Numbered from the stretch's first letter, positions 36,727 to 46,600 are shown. The stretch is 64,000 nucleotides of DNA from Xenophilus azovorans DSM 13620 (GCF_000745855.1 NZ_JQKD01000008.1:1-64000); one strand, 5' to 3'. Program-made: numbers and translations. The notes: generated by a model not told the origin, from the letters alone.

Positions 36727-38595
36727 GTGTCCGCTCCCAAGCAATCCCTGCCGGCCCTGATCCTGGGCGCCATCGGCATCGTCTACGGCGACATCGGCAC
36801 CAGCGTGCTGTACGCCGTCAAGGAGGTGTTCGGCCACGGGCACGTGCCGTTCACCATCGAGAACGTCTACGGCATCCTCTCGATGATCTTCTGGACGATG
36901 ACCACCATCGTCTCGGTGAAGTACGTGGTGCTGGTGCTGCGCGCCGACAACGAGGGCGAGGGCGGGCTGGTGGCCATGCTGGCGCTGGCCTCGCGCGCCG
37001 TCGCCGGCCGGCCGCGGCTGCGCGGCCCGCTGCTGGCGGTGGGCATCTTCGGCACCTCGCTCTTCTACGGCGACGGCGTCATCACGCCGGCCATCTCGGT
37101 GCTCTCGGCCGTCGAGGGGCTGGAGGTGGTGTCGCCGGCCCTGCACCACTACGTCATCCCGCTGACGCTGGCCGTGCTGCTCGCCCTGTTCGCGGTGCAG
37201 AAGCGGGGCACTGCCGGCATCGGGCGCTTCTTCGGGCCCATCACGCTCACCTGGTTCATCGTGCTGGCGGTGCTGGGTGTGTCGCAGATCGTCGGCCACC
37301 CGGAGATCCTCAAGGCCGTCAGCCCGCACTACATGCTGCGCTTCGTGTGGGACAACCCGGGCACCAGCTTCGTCATCCTGGGCGCGGTGGTGCTGTGCGT
37401 CACCGGGGCCGAGGCCCTGTATGCCGACCTCGGCCACTTCGGCAAGCGGCCCATCCGCGTCGCCTGGTTCGCCGTGGCCATGCCCTGCCTGGTGCTGAAC
37501 TACTTCGGCCAGGGCGCGCTGCTGCTGGGCCACCCGGAGGCGGTGAAGAACCCCTTCTACTTCATGGCGCCCGGCTGGGCCCTGATGCCGCTGGTGCTGC
37601 TGGCGACGGCCGCCACCGTCATCGCCTCGCAGGCCATGCTCACCGGCGCCTTCAGCGTCACGCGGCAGGTCATCCAGCTGGGCTACCTGCCGCGGCTTCG
37701 CATCGAGCACACCAGCGTGCACACGGTCGGGCAGATCTACATCCCCTTCGTCAACTGGAGCCTGTTCGTCGCCATCGTGCTGGCGGTGGTGATGTTCCGC
37801 AACTCGAGCAACCTGGCCTCGGCCTACGGCATCGCGGTGACGGCCGACATGCTCATCACCACCGTGCTCACCTTCTTCGTGATCCGCTTCGCGTGGAAGC
37901 TGCCGCTGCTGCTCTGCATCGCCTCGACCTCGGTGTTCTTCCTCGTCGACCTGGCCTTCTTCGCCTCCAACATGCTCAAGCTGCCGCAGGGCGGCTGGTT
38001 CACGGTGATGATCGGCCTGATGGTCTTCATGCTGATGACGACGTGGAAGGAAGGCCGCCGCCTGATGGGCGAGGCCCAGCGCGCGGAGGCGCTGGACCTG
38101 CGCAGCTTCCTCGACGCCGTGTTCGTCAGCCCGCCCGCGCGGGTGCAGGGCACGGCCGTGTTCCTGACCGCCGAGCCCGGCCTGGTGCCCAACGCGCTGC
38201 TGCACAACCTCAAGCACAACAAGGTGCTGCACGAGCAGAACCTGTTCGTCACCGTGCGCAACCACGAGCTGCCGTGGATCCCGATGGACCGGCGCGTCGA
38301 GATCGAGCCGCTGGGCCGCCACTGCTGGCAGCTCGTCGTGCACTACGGCTTCAAGAACGACGTCGACCTGCCGGCCGCGCTGGAGCACGCGCGCCTGCGC
38401 GGCTGCCAGCTCGACCGCATGACGACCAGCTACTTCCTCTCGCGCGACGTCGTCATCCCCACCCTGGGCAGCGGCATGGCGCCCTGGCGCGAGAAGCTGT
38501 TCGCCCAGATGCACCACAACGCCAGCGGCGCGGCGGCCTTCCTCGGCCTGCCCAACAACGCGGTGGTGGAGCTGGGGTCCAAGCTGGAGATTTGA
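36727..38595 (+). CDS. kup: Kup-type potassium transporter
   Basis: Kup (622 residues) is a proton-coupled potassium importer. The N-terminal signature is [20 protein letters not shown], followed by [36 protein letters not shown] and [20 protein letters not shown]. Twelve hydrophobic helices precede a cytoplasmic tail of about 150 residues. Translation starts with GTG at 36727. With trkAH upstream, the segment encodes two independent potassium uptake systems. The type I secretion island begins directly downstream. Confidence 0.97.
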   Translation: MSAPKQSLPALILGAIGIVYGDIGTSVLYAVKEVFGHGHVPFTIENVYGILSMIFWTMTTIVSVKYVVLVLRADNEGEGGLVAMLALASRAVAGRPRLRGPLLAVGIFGTSLFYGDGVITPAISVLSAVEGLEVVSPALHHYVIPLTLAVLLALFAVQKRGTAGIGRFFGPITLTWFIVLAVLGVSQIVGHPEILKAVSPHYMLRFVWDNPGTSFVILGAVVLCVTGAEALYADLGHFGKRPIRVAWFAVAMPCLVLNYFGQGALLLGHPEAVKNPFYFMAPGWALMPLVLLATAATVIASQAMLTGAFSVTRQVIQLGYLPRLRIEHTSVHTVGQIYIPFVNWSLFVAIVLAVVMFRNSSNLASAYGIAVTADMLITTVLTFFVIRFAWKLPLLLCIASTSVFFLVDLAFFASNMLKLPQGGWFTVMIGLMVFMLMTTWKEGRRLMGEAQRAEALDLRSFLDAVFVSPPARVQGTAVFLTAEPGLVPNALLHNLKHNKVLHEQNLFVTVRNHELPWIPMDRRVEIEPLGRHCWQLVVHYGFKNDVDLPAALEHARLRGCQLDRMTTSYFLSRDVVIPTLGSGMAPWREKLFAQMHHNASGAAAFLGLPNNAVVELGSKLEI

Positions 38596-38771
38596 GGGTG
38601 GTCGGTCGATCCGCTGCGGCTAAAGCAAGGGCGAATTGCCATCAATTCACATTTGTTTGCATTCTTCTGCAGACTTCTGTGGCGATCTCCCCAGAAAAGG
38701 GTAGATGGCAAGGGTTGGCTTGGTGACTTGATGTATCTTCCCGCCCTGATGCAAAAAACGGGAGCGGGGGG
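38596..38771. other. Non-coding boundary between kup and the secretion island
   Basis: This 176-base gap is less GC-rich than its flanks. A weak promoter candidate, TTGCCA at 38636 with CATTCT 18 bases on, lies within it, and GGAGCGGGGG before 38772 is the likely ribosome binding site. No terminator, tRNA or direct repeat marking an insertion site was found. Confidence 0.4.
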
Positions 38772-41015
38772 ATGGGGGAGGCGTTCTCGGCGCCGAGAGA
38801 GGCAGAGCCAGTTTCAGCTTCGCCGCTTTCAGCGCTGCCAGATCAACATCGTGCACAACAACGCGATGACGGCCTTCACGCGCTGTGTCTCGTGGCTCGC
38901 CTTCATGGCATCGCTGCCGATCCGGCTCTGCTGGCGCACCAGCTCGGACGCACGGATAGCGAGCCGATGGATGTCCAGGGGCTCGTGCAGGCAGCGCGCC
39001 GGCTCGGCCTGAAGGCCAAGCGAATCACCTCGACCGCCGATCGATTGCTCCGCGTCCCACTGCCGGCGCTTGCCTTTCTCAATGGGGAGGGTGCAGGCGC
39101 TGTGTGCCCGGTCGTCATCGCCCAATGCGACGACAAGCGCGTCCTGATCCAGGACGCGGCCAGAGGTGGCCGCCCCACCATCCTGTCGCGCGAGGACTTC
39201 CTGGCGCGGTGGACGGGCGAAATGCTGCTTCTCACCAGCCGCGCGGCCCTGGTGGCCGAACTGGCACGCTTCGATTTCTCTTGGTTCATCCCCAGCCTGG
39301 TGAAGTACCGCAGGCTGCTCGGCGAAGTCCTGCTCATCTCCTTTGTGCTGCAGGTCTTCGCGCTCGTCAGCCCGCTGTTCTTCCAGGTCGTCATGGACAA
39401 GGTGCTGGTGCACCGGGGCCTGACCACGCTGGACGTGCTGGTCATCGGCCTGGTCGTCGTGGTCGTGTTCGAGAGCGTGCTCAGCGGTTTGCGCGCCTAT
39501 GTCTTCAGCCACACCACCAGCCGCATCGACGTGGAACTGGGCGCCCGGCTCTTCCGCCACCTCGTGCAACTGCCGCTGGCCTACTTCCAGGCTCGCCGTG
39601 TTGGTGACTCGGTGGCCCGCGTGCGCGAACTGGAAAACATCCGCAGCTTCCTCACCGGCAACGCGCTCACCGTGGTGCTGGACGTGGTGTTCTCCGTCGT
39701 CTTCATCGCGGTCATGCTGTTCTACAGCGTGCCGTTGACGCTCATCGTGCTGGCCAGCCTGCCGCTGTACTTCGGCCTGAGCCTGGCTGTGGTGCCGGTG
39801 CTACGCCGGCGGCTCGACCGGAAGTTCGCCCGTGGCGCTGAGAACCAAGCCATGCTGGTGGAGGCCGTCACGGGCATCCAGACGGTCAAGGCGGCCGCTC
39901 TGGAACCCGCCTTCGCCCGCCGCTGGGACAACCAACTGGCAGCCTATGTGTCCGCCAGCTTCAGGGCGCAGAACCTTGCCGCCTGGGCGCACGAGGGCGT
40001 CAACTTCATCGGCAAGCTGGTCAACGCAGTCACCCTCTGGTACGGCGCGCGCCTGGTCATGGACAACCACCTGACCGTCGGCCAGTTCGTCGCCTTCAAC
40101 ATGTTCGCCCAGCGCGTGGCCCAGCCCATCATGCGCATGGCACAGCTCTGGACGGACTTCCAGCAGACCGGCATCTCCATGGCGCGGCTGGGCGACATCC
40201 TCAACACGCGCACCGAGGTGCCTTCGGCCGCTGCGGCCCAACTGCCGGCGCTCAAGGGCCATGTCACGCTCGACGGCGTCACCTTCCGCTATCGGCCTGA
40301 AGCCAGCCCTGTCCTCCATGGCGTGCACCTCCAGGTGCGCCCGGGCGAAGTCATCGGCATTGTCGGCCGGTCGGGCTCGGGCAAGAGCACCCTCACCAAG
40401 CTCATCCAGCGCCTCTACACCCCCGAGCAGGGCCGCCTGCTGGTGGACGGCATCGACATCAGCCTGATCGATGCAGCCCAACTGCGCCGCCAGGTGGGCG
40501 TGGTGCTGCAGGAAAACCTGCTCTTCAACCGCAGCGTGCGCGAGAACATCGCCGTCATCGACCCGGCCGCGCCGCTGGAGGCCGTGATGCGCGCCGCGCA
40601 CCTGGCCGGCGCGCACGACTTCATCAGCGAACTGCCCGAGGGCTACGACACGGTGGTCGGCGAGCAGGGCGCCAGCCTTTCCGGCGGGCAGCGCCAGCGC
40701 ATCGCCATCGCCCGCGCGCTTTTCGGCCAGCCGCGCATCCTCATCCTCGACGAAGCCACCAGCGCGCTGGACTACGAGAGCGAAGCCATCATCCAGCGCA
40801 ACATGGCGGCCATCTGCCGGGGGCGCACCGTGTTCATCATCGCCCACCGCCTCTCGGCCGTGCGGCATGCCCATCGCATCATCGTCATGGACAAGGGCCG
40901 CATCGTGGAGACCGGCAGCCACGACAGCCTGCTGACCCGTGCGAACGGCCTGTATGCCCGCCTGTGGGCCATGCAGAGCGCCGGCGCCGGCCGCGAAGAG
41001 GAGCGGCAGCCATGA
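38772..41015 (+). CDS. Type I secretion ABC transporter, HlyB/RtxB-like
   Basis: The 747-residue inner-membrane exporter has an N-terminal C39-peptidase-like domain without the catalytic cysteine (DDGLHALCLVARLHGIAAD; the family Cys position is Asp/Gly-flanked), as in HlyB. Six transmembrane helices follow, then an ATPase domain with Walker A GIVGRSGSGKST (about residue 530), signature LSGGQRQRIAIARAL and Walker B ILILDEATSALD. It would power export of a protein with an uncleaved C-terminal signal, here the RTX protein. Its stop overlaps the hlyD-like start in an ATGA arrangement. Confidence 0.95.
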   Translation: MGEAFSAPREAEPVSASPLSALPDQHRAQQRDDGLHALCLVARLHGIAADPALLAHQLGRTDSEPMDVQGLVQAARRLGLKAKRITSTADRLLRVPLPALAFLNGEGAGAVCPVVIAQCDDKRVLIQDAARGGRPTILSREDFLARWTGEMLLLTSRAALVAELARFDFSWFIPSLVKYRRLLGEVLLISFVLQVFALVSPLFFQVVMDKVLVHRGLTTLDVLVIGLVVVVVFESVLSGLRAYVFSHTTSRIDVELGARLFRHLVQLPLAYFQARRVGDSVARVRELENIRSFLTGNALTVVLDVVFSVVFIAVMLFYSVPLTLIVLASLPLYFGLSLAVVPVLRRRLDRKFARGAENQAMLVEAVTGIQTVKAAALEPAFARRWDNQLAAYVSASFRAQNLAAWAHEGVNFIGKLVNAVTLWYGARLVMDNHLTVGQFVAFNMFAQRVAQPIMRMAQLWTDFQQTGISMARLGDILNTRTEVPSAAAAQLPALKGHVTLDGVTFRYRPEASPVLHGVHLQVRPGEVIGIVGRSGSGKSTLTKLIQRLYTPEQGRLLVDGIDISLIDAAQLRRQVGVVLQENLLFNRSVRENIAVIDPAAPLEAVMRAAHLAGAHDFISELPEGYDTVVGEQGASLSGGQRQRIAIARALFGQPRILILDEATSALDYESEAIIQRNMAAICRGRTVFIIAHRLSAVRHAHRIIVMDKGRIVETGSHDSLLTRANGLYARLWAMQSAGAGREEERQP

Positions 41016-42472
41016 CCGCCGCTCCCGCGCCGGCCGCGCGCCGTCACCCCGCGCTCGACCTCCTTGCCCGCTACGGCGCCGTCTTCTGCGCCGCCTGGCG
41101 GCATCGCCACGAGCTGGCCGGCCCGCGGCGCCTGGCGGACGAGGTCGCCTTCCTGCCTGCCGCGCTGAGCCTTCAGGAAACGCCGGTGCATCCTGCGCCG
41201 CGACGCCTGGCATGGGTGCTGATGGCGTTGTTCGCCATCGCCCTTGCCTGGGCCATCCTCGGCCGGGTGGACATCGTCGCCGTGGCGCCCGGCCGCATCG
41301 TCGTCAGCGAGCGCACCAAGGTCGTCCAGCCGCTGGAGCGCAGCGTCGTGCAGCGCATCCTCGTCAAGGACGGCGACCACGTCCAGGCCGGCCAGCCGCT
41401 CGTCGAACTCGACCCGACCGCCGCCAGCGCCGACAGGGCCAGCGTGCGGGAAGCCCTCCGCGCCGCGGAGTCGGACCTGCTGCGCAGCCGGGCCCTGCTG
41501 CACGCCCTGCCGGCGCAGCAGCGCGCCGGACCCGCGCCCGCGCTGCTGCCCGAGGCCGTTCCGCCGGAGTGGAGCGCCGAGGACCTGTCGGCGGCGCGGT
41601 CCCAGCTGGCCGCGGAGTGGAACGACATCGCCGCCAAGCTGGCCAGGGCCGCTGCCGAGATCGCCCGCCGCCAGGCCGAGGCCGCCACCGTGCGCGAACT
41701 GATCGCCAAGCTGGAAGGCACCCTGCCCATCGTGCGCCAGCGCGAGGCCGACTTCCGCCGGCTGGCGCATGAGGGCTTCATGTCCGGCCATGCCACGCAG
41801 GACCGCACCCGCGAGCGCATCGAGATCGAACGCGACCTGGCGGCCCAGCGTGCCCGCCTCGCCGAAGCCGGCGCCGCCCTGCGCGAGAGCGAGCAGGGCA
41901 GGGCCGCCTACCTGGCTGAGACGCGCCACGCCTTGAGCCAGCGCGCGGCGGATGCCGGCCTCAAGCGTCAGCAGGCCATGCAGGAACAAGCCAAGGCCGC
42001 GCAGCGCGAGCGGCTGGCCACGCTGGCCGCCCCGGTGGACGGCACCGTGCAGCAACTGGCCGTGCACACCGAAGGCGGCGTCGTCACCGAGGCGCAGCCG
42101 CTGATGGTCGTCGTGCCCGACGAGGCGCAGGTGACGGCCGAGGTGCTGTTGGAGAACAAGGACATCGGCTTCGTGCGCCCCGGCCAGGCCGCGGAAGTGA
42201 AGCTGGAAACCTTTCCCTATACCCGCTACGGCACCGTGCCCGCGACCGTGACGCGGGTGACGGCGGATGCGGTGAACGACGAGAAGCGCGGCGCCGTGTT
42301 TCCGGTGACGCTGATGCTGGAGCGGGGCGACATCGACGTGGATGGCCAGCGGATCAGGTTGGGGCCGGGGATGAACCTGACGGCGGAGGTTAAGACGGGG
42401 AAGCGGCGGGTGATCGAGTTCTTGTTGAGTCCGGTGCAGCGGATGGGGGATGAGAGTCTTAGAGAGAGATGA
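41012..42472 (+). CDS. Type I secretion membrane fusion protein, HlyD-like
   Basis: The 486-residue adaptor has one N-terminal transmembrane helix (RLAWVLMALFAIALAWAIL), a lipoyl-like half motif VQRILVKDGDHVQAGQPLVELD and a long Ala/Arg/Glu-rich coiled-coil region. The second half motif and barrel follow (TLAAPVDGTVQQLAVHTEGG and VLLENKDIGFVRPGQAAEVK), and the protein ends in the family tail EFLLSPVQRMGDESLRER. It bridges the ABC exporter to an outer-membrane channel. The ATG at 41012 overlaps the exporter stop. GC-rich composition stops at its 3' end. Confidence 0.95.
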   Translation: MTAAPAPAARRHPALDLLARYGAVFCAAWRHRHELAGPRRLADEVAFLPAALSLQETPVHPAPRRLAWVLMALFAIALAWAILGRVDIVAVAPGRIVVSERTKVVQPLERSVVQRILVKDGDHVQAGQPLVELDPTAASADRASVREALRAAESDLLRSRALLHALPAQQRAGPAPALLPEAVPPEWSAEDLSAARSQLAAEWNDIAAKLARAAAEIARRQAEAATVRELIAKLEGTLPIVRQREADFRRLAHEGFMSGHATQDRTRERIEIERDLAAQRARLAEAGAALRESEQGRAAYLAETRHALSQRAADAGLKRQQAMQEQAKAAQRERLATLAAPVDGTVQQLAVHTEGGVVTEAQPLMVVVPDEAQVTAEVLLENKDIGFVRPGQAAEVKLETFPYTRYGTVPATVTRVTADAVNDEKRGAVFPVTLMLERGDIDVDGQRIRLGPGMNLTAEVKTGKRRVIEFLLSPVQRMGDESLRER

Positions 42473-42473
42473 G
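42452..42473 (+). repeat. hlyD 3'-end sequence, copy 1
   Basis: These 22 bases encode the last residues (ESLRER and stop) of the HlyD-like protein. A related copy with 20 of 22 identical bases occurs at 43283-43304; both differences are synonymous in the ESLRER frame. Confidence 0.7.
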
Positions 42474-42525
42474 CTAAATCAATTATTCGAAAATTCAATT
42501 CAATGCAAATATTGATTTGTGCCTA

Positions 42526-42555
42526 TTGACCGCGGCCACTTCATTTCCCTATAAA
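42526..42555 (+). promoter_or_regulatory. Sigma70-like promoter in the AT-rich cassette
   Basis: TTGACC (42526-42531) and TATAAA (42550-42555) are 18 bases apart, a near-consensus promoter. It would start transcripts around 42562 and could drive the small genes and the RTX gene independently of the exporter genes. AT-rich DNA makes chance matches more likely. Confidence 0.5.
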
Positions 42556-42556
42556 A

Positions 42557-42742
42557 ATGGAATCATTGGCGGAATTATTGGTTAACTACCTGTTCTTCTA
42601 CATCGGTAAATTTTCATGAATTCTACTTAAGAAATTAGGAATTGTCTCCGATGAGTTTGGCGATTGGGGGTATGTTGCTTTGGGATTTTTGGTTCTCATT
42701 TTGGCAGTGCTGACAATCATCTTTCTCATTGGAGTATGGTAG
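42557..42742 (+). pseudogene. Interrupted small membrane protein gene
   Basis: From ATG at 42557 the frame reads MESLAELLVNYLFFYIGKFS, meets TGA at 42617-42619 and continues open for 40 more codons (ILLKKLGIVSDEFGDWGYVA, then a hydrophobic helix ending IGVW and TAG at 42740). Both halves look like membrane protein, and a single TGG-to-TGA change would join them into a product of about 61 residues. The promoter at 42526 overlaps its start, which also argues that the original 5' end is lost. Confidence 0.45.
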
Positions 42743-42770
42743 TTTTGATTTGAGAATCCAGAGCCGGATC

Positions 42771-42941
42771 ATGAAAGACAATTTAATAATATTCATCATT
42801 GGTTCTGGAGAATTGCTTTTGATTTATTTTTGTTTTCGTGTTTCAGAAAAAAGGGCAAATGAAATCTCATACTCCATTGTCGAAATTGTTTTCGTCGCTC
42901 TGCTGCTTGCAGTCTGCCTTGCGTTAGTCATATTAAATTAA
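42771..42941 (+). CDS. Small two-helix membrane protein
   Basis: The 56-residue frame MKDNLIIFIIGSGELLLIYF... has two hydrophobic segments (LIIFIIGSGELLLIYFCF and IVEIVFVALLLAVCLALVIL) joined by a short charged loop (RVSEKRANEIS). It is AT-rich like its surroundings. No family is recognised. The frame is open upstream to a TTG at 42729, but ATG at 42771 is preferred. Its place in the cassette beside an exported RTX protein makes an immunity or accessory role possible, which is inference only. Confidence 0.5.
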   Translation: MKDNLIIFIIGSGELLLIYFCFRVSEKRANEISYSIVEIVFVALLLAVCLALVILN

Positions 42942-42949
42942 GAAGAAAA

Positions 42950-43096
42950 ATGTCTTGCCCATCTAAGAGTGGGGCGACGAGACGAAAAGCAGGCGCAAAC
43001 CAATGGCAATTTTCGGTGCGACACGAACACATCATGAGTGCTTTGGAGGGTGATCATGGGGAATGGCGTTCTCGCTCTGATAGTTTTCATTGCTGA
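42950..43096 (+). CDS. Doubtful short frame in the cassette
   Basis: An ATG at 42950 opens a 48-codon frame (MSCPSKSGATRRKAGANQWQ and so on) that overlaps the next small gene by 41 bases. AGAAG precedes the ATG. Its base composition is less AT-rich than its neighbours. There is no recognisable domain, and it may not be a gene. Confidence 0.2.
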   Translation: MSCPSKSGATRRKAGANQWQFSVRHEHIMSALEGDHGEWRSRSDSFHC

Positions 43097-43292
43097 CGCT
43101 TATTTTCTAAGAAAAGCGGTGGAGCCAAAATTTTCGAAAGGCATTTTCCTAGCGTGGCTCGCTACTAATTTCTTGATTTTTTTCGGAGATGCTTTTAAAG
43201 GGAGATTGATATGGCTGTTCATTGGACGCCTAAGTCGGCAGGGCAAGTGTTTTCTCACTATTTTGGCCCACGGGCAACTAAAGAGAGTCTGA
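43056..43292 (+). CDS. Small membrane protein of unknown function
   Basis: The 78-residue product has two hydrophobic stretches (VLALIVFIADAYFL and GIFLAWLATNFLIFFGDAF) and a basic C terminus. A good GGAGG site lies six bases before the ATG at 43056. No family is recognised. The last 80 bases overlap another frame from 43211 (MAVHWTPKSAGQVFSHYFGP) that ends in KESLRER, the hlyD-like tail, so the 3' end of this gene may be a recombination scar. A role as a partner of the RTX protein is possible but unproven. Confidence 0.5.
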   Translation: MGNGVLALIVFIADAYFLRKAVEPKFSKGIFLAWLATNFLIFFGDAFKGRLIWLFIGRLSRQGKCFLTILAHGQLKRV

Positions 43293-43304
43293 GAGAAAGA
43301 TGAG
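43283..43304 (+). repeat. hlyD 3'-end sequence, copy 2
   Basis: This segment matches 42452-42473 at 20 of 22 bases and, in the frame starting at 43211, again encodes ESLRER followed by TGA. It lies 830 bases downstream of the real hlyD end, right at the start of the next small gene (43300). Confidence 0.65.
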
Positions 43305-43626
43305 TGCAATCAATTTGGATCGTATCGCGAGACTGTTTGCATCAATATTCTTTCTATTCATCCTAATGAGTGCCAATGCGTGCAAGGGCGGAAACACTAT
43401 GGAATTAAATGAGAAGAGTTTCTCTGTGGGGGAAAGTTGTGAATCGGCTGTAGAAAAAATAGAACATGCCAAATTTGACTACATTGAAGTCACAGATGAA
43501 AAAATTTTTGCTTCAAAAAAGGCAATTACTACTGCACTTGGCTATACGGAGCTGCGAATAATTCTAACATTGAAGGAGAGAAAAGTAGAAAGCATTTGGG
43601 TTAAAAAGTTTAATCATTCGATTTAA
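43300..43626 (+). CDS. Putative small lipoprotein or secreted protein
   Basis: The 108-residue product begins with a signal peptide (hydrophobic core LFASIFFLFILMS followed by ANAC, a lipobox-like cysteine at residue 28). A compact domain follows: FSVGESCESAVEKIE, then strands TALGYTELRIILTLKERKVE and a basic end. The domain recalls small BamE-like lipoproteins in layout, but no family can be named. It lies 15 bases before the RTX gene, with AGGGAG between, so the two are probably coexpressed. A periplasmic immunity-like role is a reasonable but untested idea. Confidence 0.6.
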   Translation: MSAINLDRIARLFASIFFLFILMSANACKGGNTMELNEKSFSVGESCESAVEKIEHAKFDYIEVTDEKIFASKKAITTALGYTELRIILTLKERKVESIWVKKFNHSI

Positions 43627-43641
43627 TTTCAGGGAGATTTT

Positions 43642-46600
43642 ATGGAGTTAATTAAAGTAAATTACAAGCCAATTGGTACTATCGGAGGGGTAACGTATTA
43701 TCATAAATACATTACCTACACTAACGTAAGTGGTGAGACCTTTTACGCTAGTGGTGGGCCATCCAATCCAGTTGGTCAAGATTTATTATCCAAAGCATCG
43801 GCTGGATTAGACGCAGAATTTGGTTCTGGACTCATCGCAGGGAGGCTAAAGGCTGACACTGGTGTGTACGACGACAAGGCGCCAGATTGGGATCCGCAAG
43901 GAAAGAATCCTTCTGAGACCATAAAAGAAGGCGGGGATTTGTCGAATGATTGGAAAAAAATCAAAGAGTCAATTAGGGATACCAATGACTCTGGCGTACA
44001 ATATCGCCCACTAACTCAGAATTCCAATACGGCAATCGACAAAGCGCTACGAGAAGCGGGCTTGCCTTCGCCCGTCAACGATGGATACGAGGATGGATAC
44101 CTATCCCCAGGCTCGAATGACGGCTATTTGCCGGATCAGCGTAGAAAGGAGCCAGCCCCTTCAACTGTCAACATGTGCTACCGCGACGCCAAGAATTGGC
44201 GCCAACCCGTAGACCCCTTGATGCTGGACCTTGACGGCGACGGCCTCGAACTGCGCCGCGCCGACGGCCAAGTCCTGTTCGACCACGACGCCGACGGCAT
44301 CAAGACCGGCACCGGCTGGATCGGCAGCGACGACGGCATCCTCGTGCGCGACCTCAACGGCGACGGGCGCATCGACTCGGGCCTGGAACTGTTCGGCACC
44401 GACACCGTGAAGTCCGACGGCGAAAAAGCCCTCAACGGCTTCGACGCGCTGGCCGACCTGGACAGCAACGGCGACGGCCAGTTCACCAACCTGGACCTGG
44501 CCTGGAGCCAGGTGCAGGTCTGGCGTGACCTGAACCAGGACGGCATCAGCGACGCGGGCGAACTGTTCGGCCTGGACCAGCTGGGCATCAGCCGCATCGG
44601 CGTCGTGGGCAGCACCACCAATGCAACGGGCGGCACCCAGGCCAACACCACCGTCAACGGCAATCTCATCGCGCAAAGCGCCAGCTTCACGCAGGACGGC
44701 ACCGACCGCACCGTGGGCGCCATCGACCTGGACAGCAACCCCTTCTACCGCGAGTTCACGACGCCGCTGATCGAGAACCCGCTGGTGCAGGACCTGCCCG
44801 ACATGCAGGGCTCGGGCAGGGCGAGGGATCTGCGCGAAGCGGCCGGCACGCGTGCCGAACTGGCCACCGCCGTGGCTGCCTTCGCCATGGCACCCACGCG
44901 CGACGCGCAGCTGGCACTGGTGGACAACCTCCTCGGCGAATGGGCGCAAAGCTCGGGCTGGCTGCAAAGCCTGGAAGACACGCTCGAAGGCAACGTCAAC
45001 CTGAAGAACCTGCCCGCCGGCATGACGGCAGAGCAGTTCCGCCATCTGGTCGGCGTGCTGGAGGTGTTCAACGGCGAACGCTTCTATGCCAAGGCCGGCA
45101 GCGGCAATCCGCAGCCGGCGGGGGTGAGCGTCACGGTGTCGGGCGGCGGTTCCGGCAGCAGCGGCGGTGGAGGCGGTGGCGGCGGCGTCACCGTGGGCGG
45201 CCCGGTCTACAGCATCAGCCCGCCGGCGGCGCAGGTGGCGCTGCTGCAGCAAAGCTACGACGCGCTGCGCCAGAGCGTGTACGGCGCGCTGGTGCTGCAA
45301 ACCAGGCTGAAACCCTATCTGGACAGCATCGAGCTGACCATCGACGAGAACGGGATCGGCTTCGACACCTCCGCGCTGGCGGCGAAGCTGGAGAACGACA
45401 AGGCGGTCAATGCGAAAGAGGCGCTGACCGATCTGGTGGAGTTGAACCGCTTCGCCCAGGGCACGCTGCAGGCCGTCGGCTTCGACGGGCTGGGCATGCT
45501 GCAAGGCTGGGTCGATGGCCTGGCGGCGGATTCACCGCTGCACGCCACGCTGGCGGCGTTGGACGTACTCACCGCATCGTCCACCAGCGGCACGGCGCGG
45601 GCGGACATCTACCTGGGCAGCGCCGCGGCCAGCAGCTTCAGCGGCGGGGCGGGGGACGACATCATCCACGGCGGGGCCGGCAACGACACGCTGCGTGGCG
45701 GCGATGGGGCGGACCAACTGCTGGGTGGCGAGGGCAACGACAACCTGTACGGGGACAACGGCAACGATGCGCTGCTGGGCGGCGAGGGGGCCGACAACCT
45801 GTATGGAGGCGCCGGGGATGACGTGCTCATCGGCGGCGCCGGAAACGACCGCCTGGAGGGCGGCACGGGCAGCGACACCTACCGCTTCGAGCGGGGGTGG
45901 GGTCAGGACACGGTCTACAACCACGACACGGGTGTCGGCCGGGTGGACGCCATTGAATTCGGCGCCGGCATCGCTCCGGCGGACATCGTGGCGGTGCGCT
46001 CGGGTGAGAGCCTCGTCCTGACGCTGAGGGACAGTGCCGACAAGATCACCATCACCAGCTATTTCAACGCGGATGGGGCCGGTGCATATCGGGTCGATGA
46101 GATTCGCTTCGCCAATGGCATTGTGTGGAACGTGGCAGCGGTGAAGGCCATGGTGCAGCAGAGCACCGACGGCAACGACACGCTGTACGGCTACGGCGTC
46201 GGCGAGACCCTGAGTGGCGGCCTGGGCAACGACACGATCTACGGCTACGGCGGGGACGACACGCTGGATGGCGGCGAGGGCAACGACACGCTGCGCGGCG
46301 GCGATGGGTTGGACCTGTTGTTGGGTGGCGAGGGTGATGACACCCTGTACGGGGAGAACGGCAACGACACACTGCTGGGAGGGAGCGGCGTTGACAACCT
46401 GTACGGCGGCGCGGGTGACGATGTGCTCATCGGAGGCGCCGGCAACGATCGCCTGGAAGGCGGTGCGGGCAACGACACTTACCGCTTCGAGCGGGGCTGG
46501 GGCCAGGACACGGTGTACGCCTACGACACCGGCGCAGGCCGGATGGAGGTCATTGAGTTCAGTGCCGATATCGCTCCGGAGGACGTCGTCGCTTGGCGCT

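Larger units (their letters stand above)
42473..44160. other. AT-rich putative cassette between hlyD and the RTX body
   Basis: From just after the hlyD stop to about 44160 the sequence is conspicuously AT-rich, in sharp contrast to the GC-rich DNA on both sides. It holds a promoter-like site, one interrupted frame, several small genes and the first 173 or so codons of the RTX gene. No transposase, integrase or tRNA was seen. The composition and the repeated hlyD tail suggest foreign origin and exchange by recombination. Confidence 0.75.

Noticed and set aside
42617-42619. In-frame TGA read as selenocysteine
   Set aside because: No SECIS-like hairpin is evident right after the TGA, the protein is a small hydrophobic peptide without a redox motif, and decay of a Trp codon is simpler.
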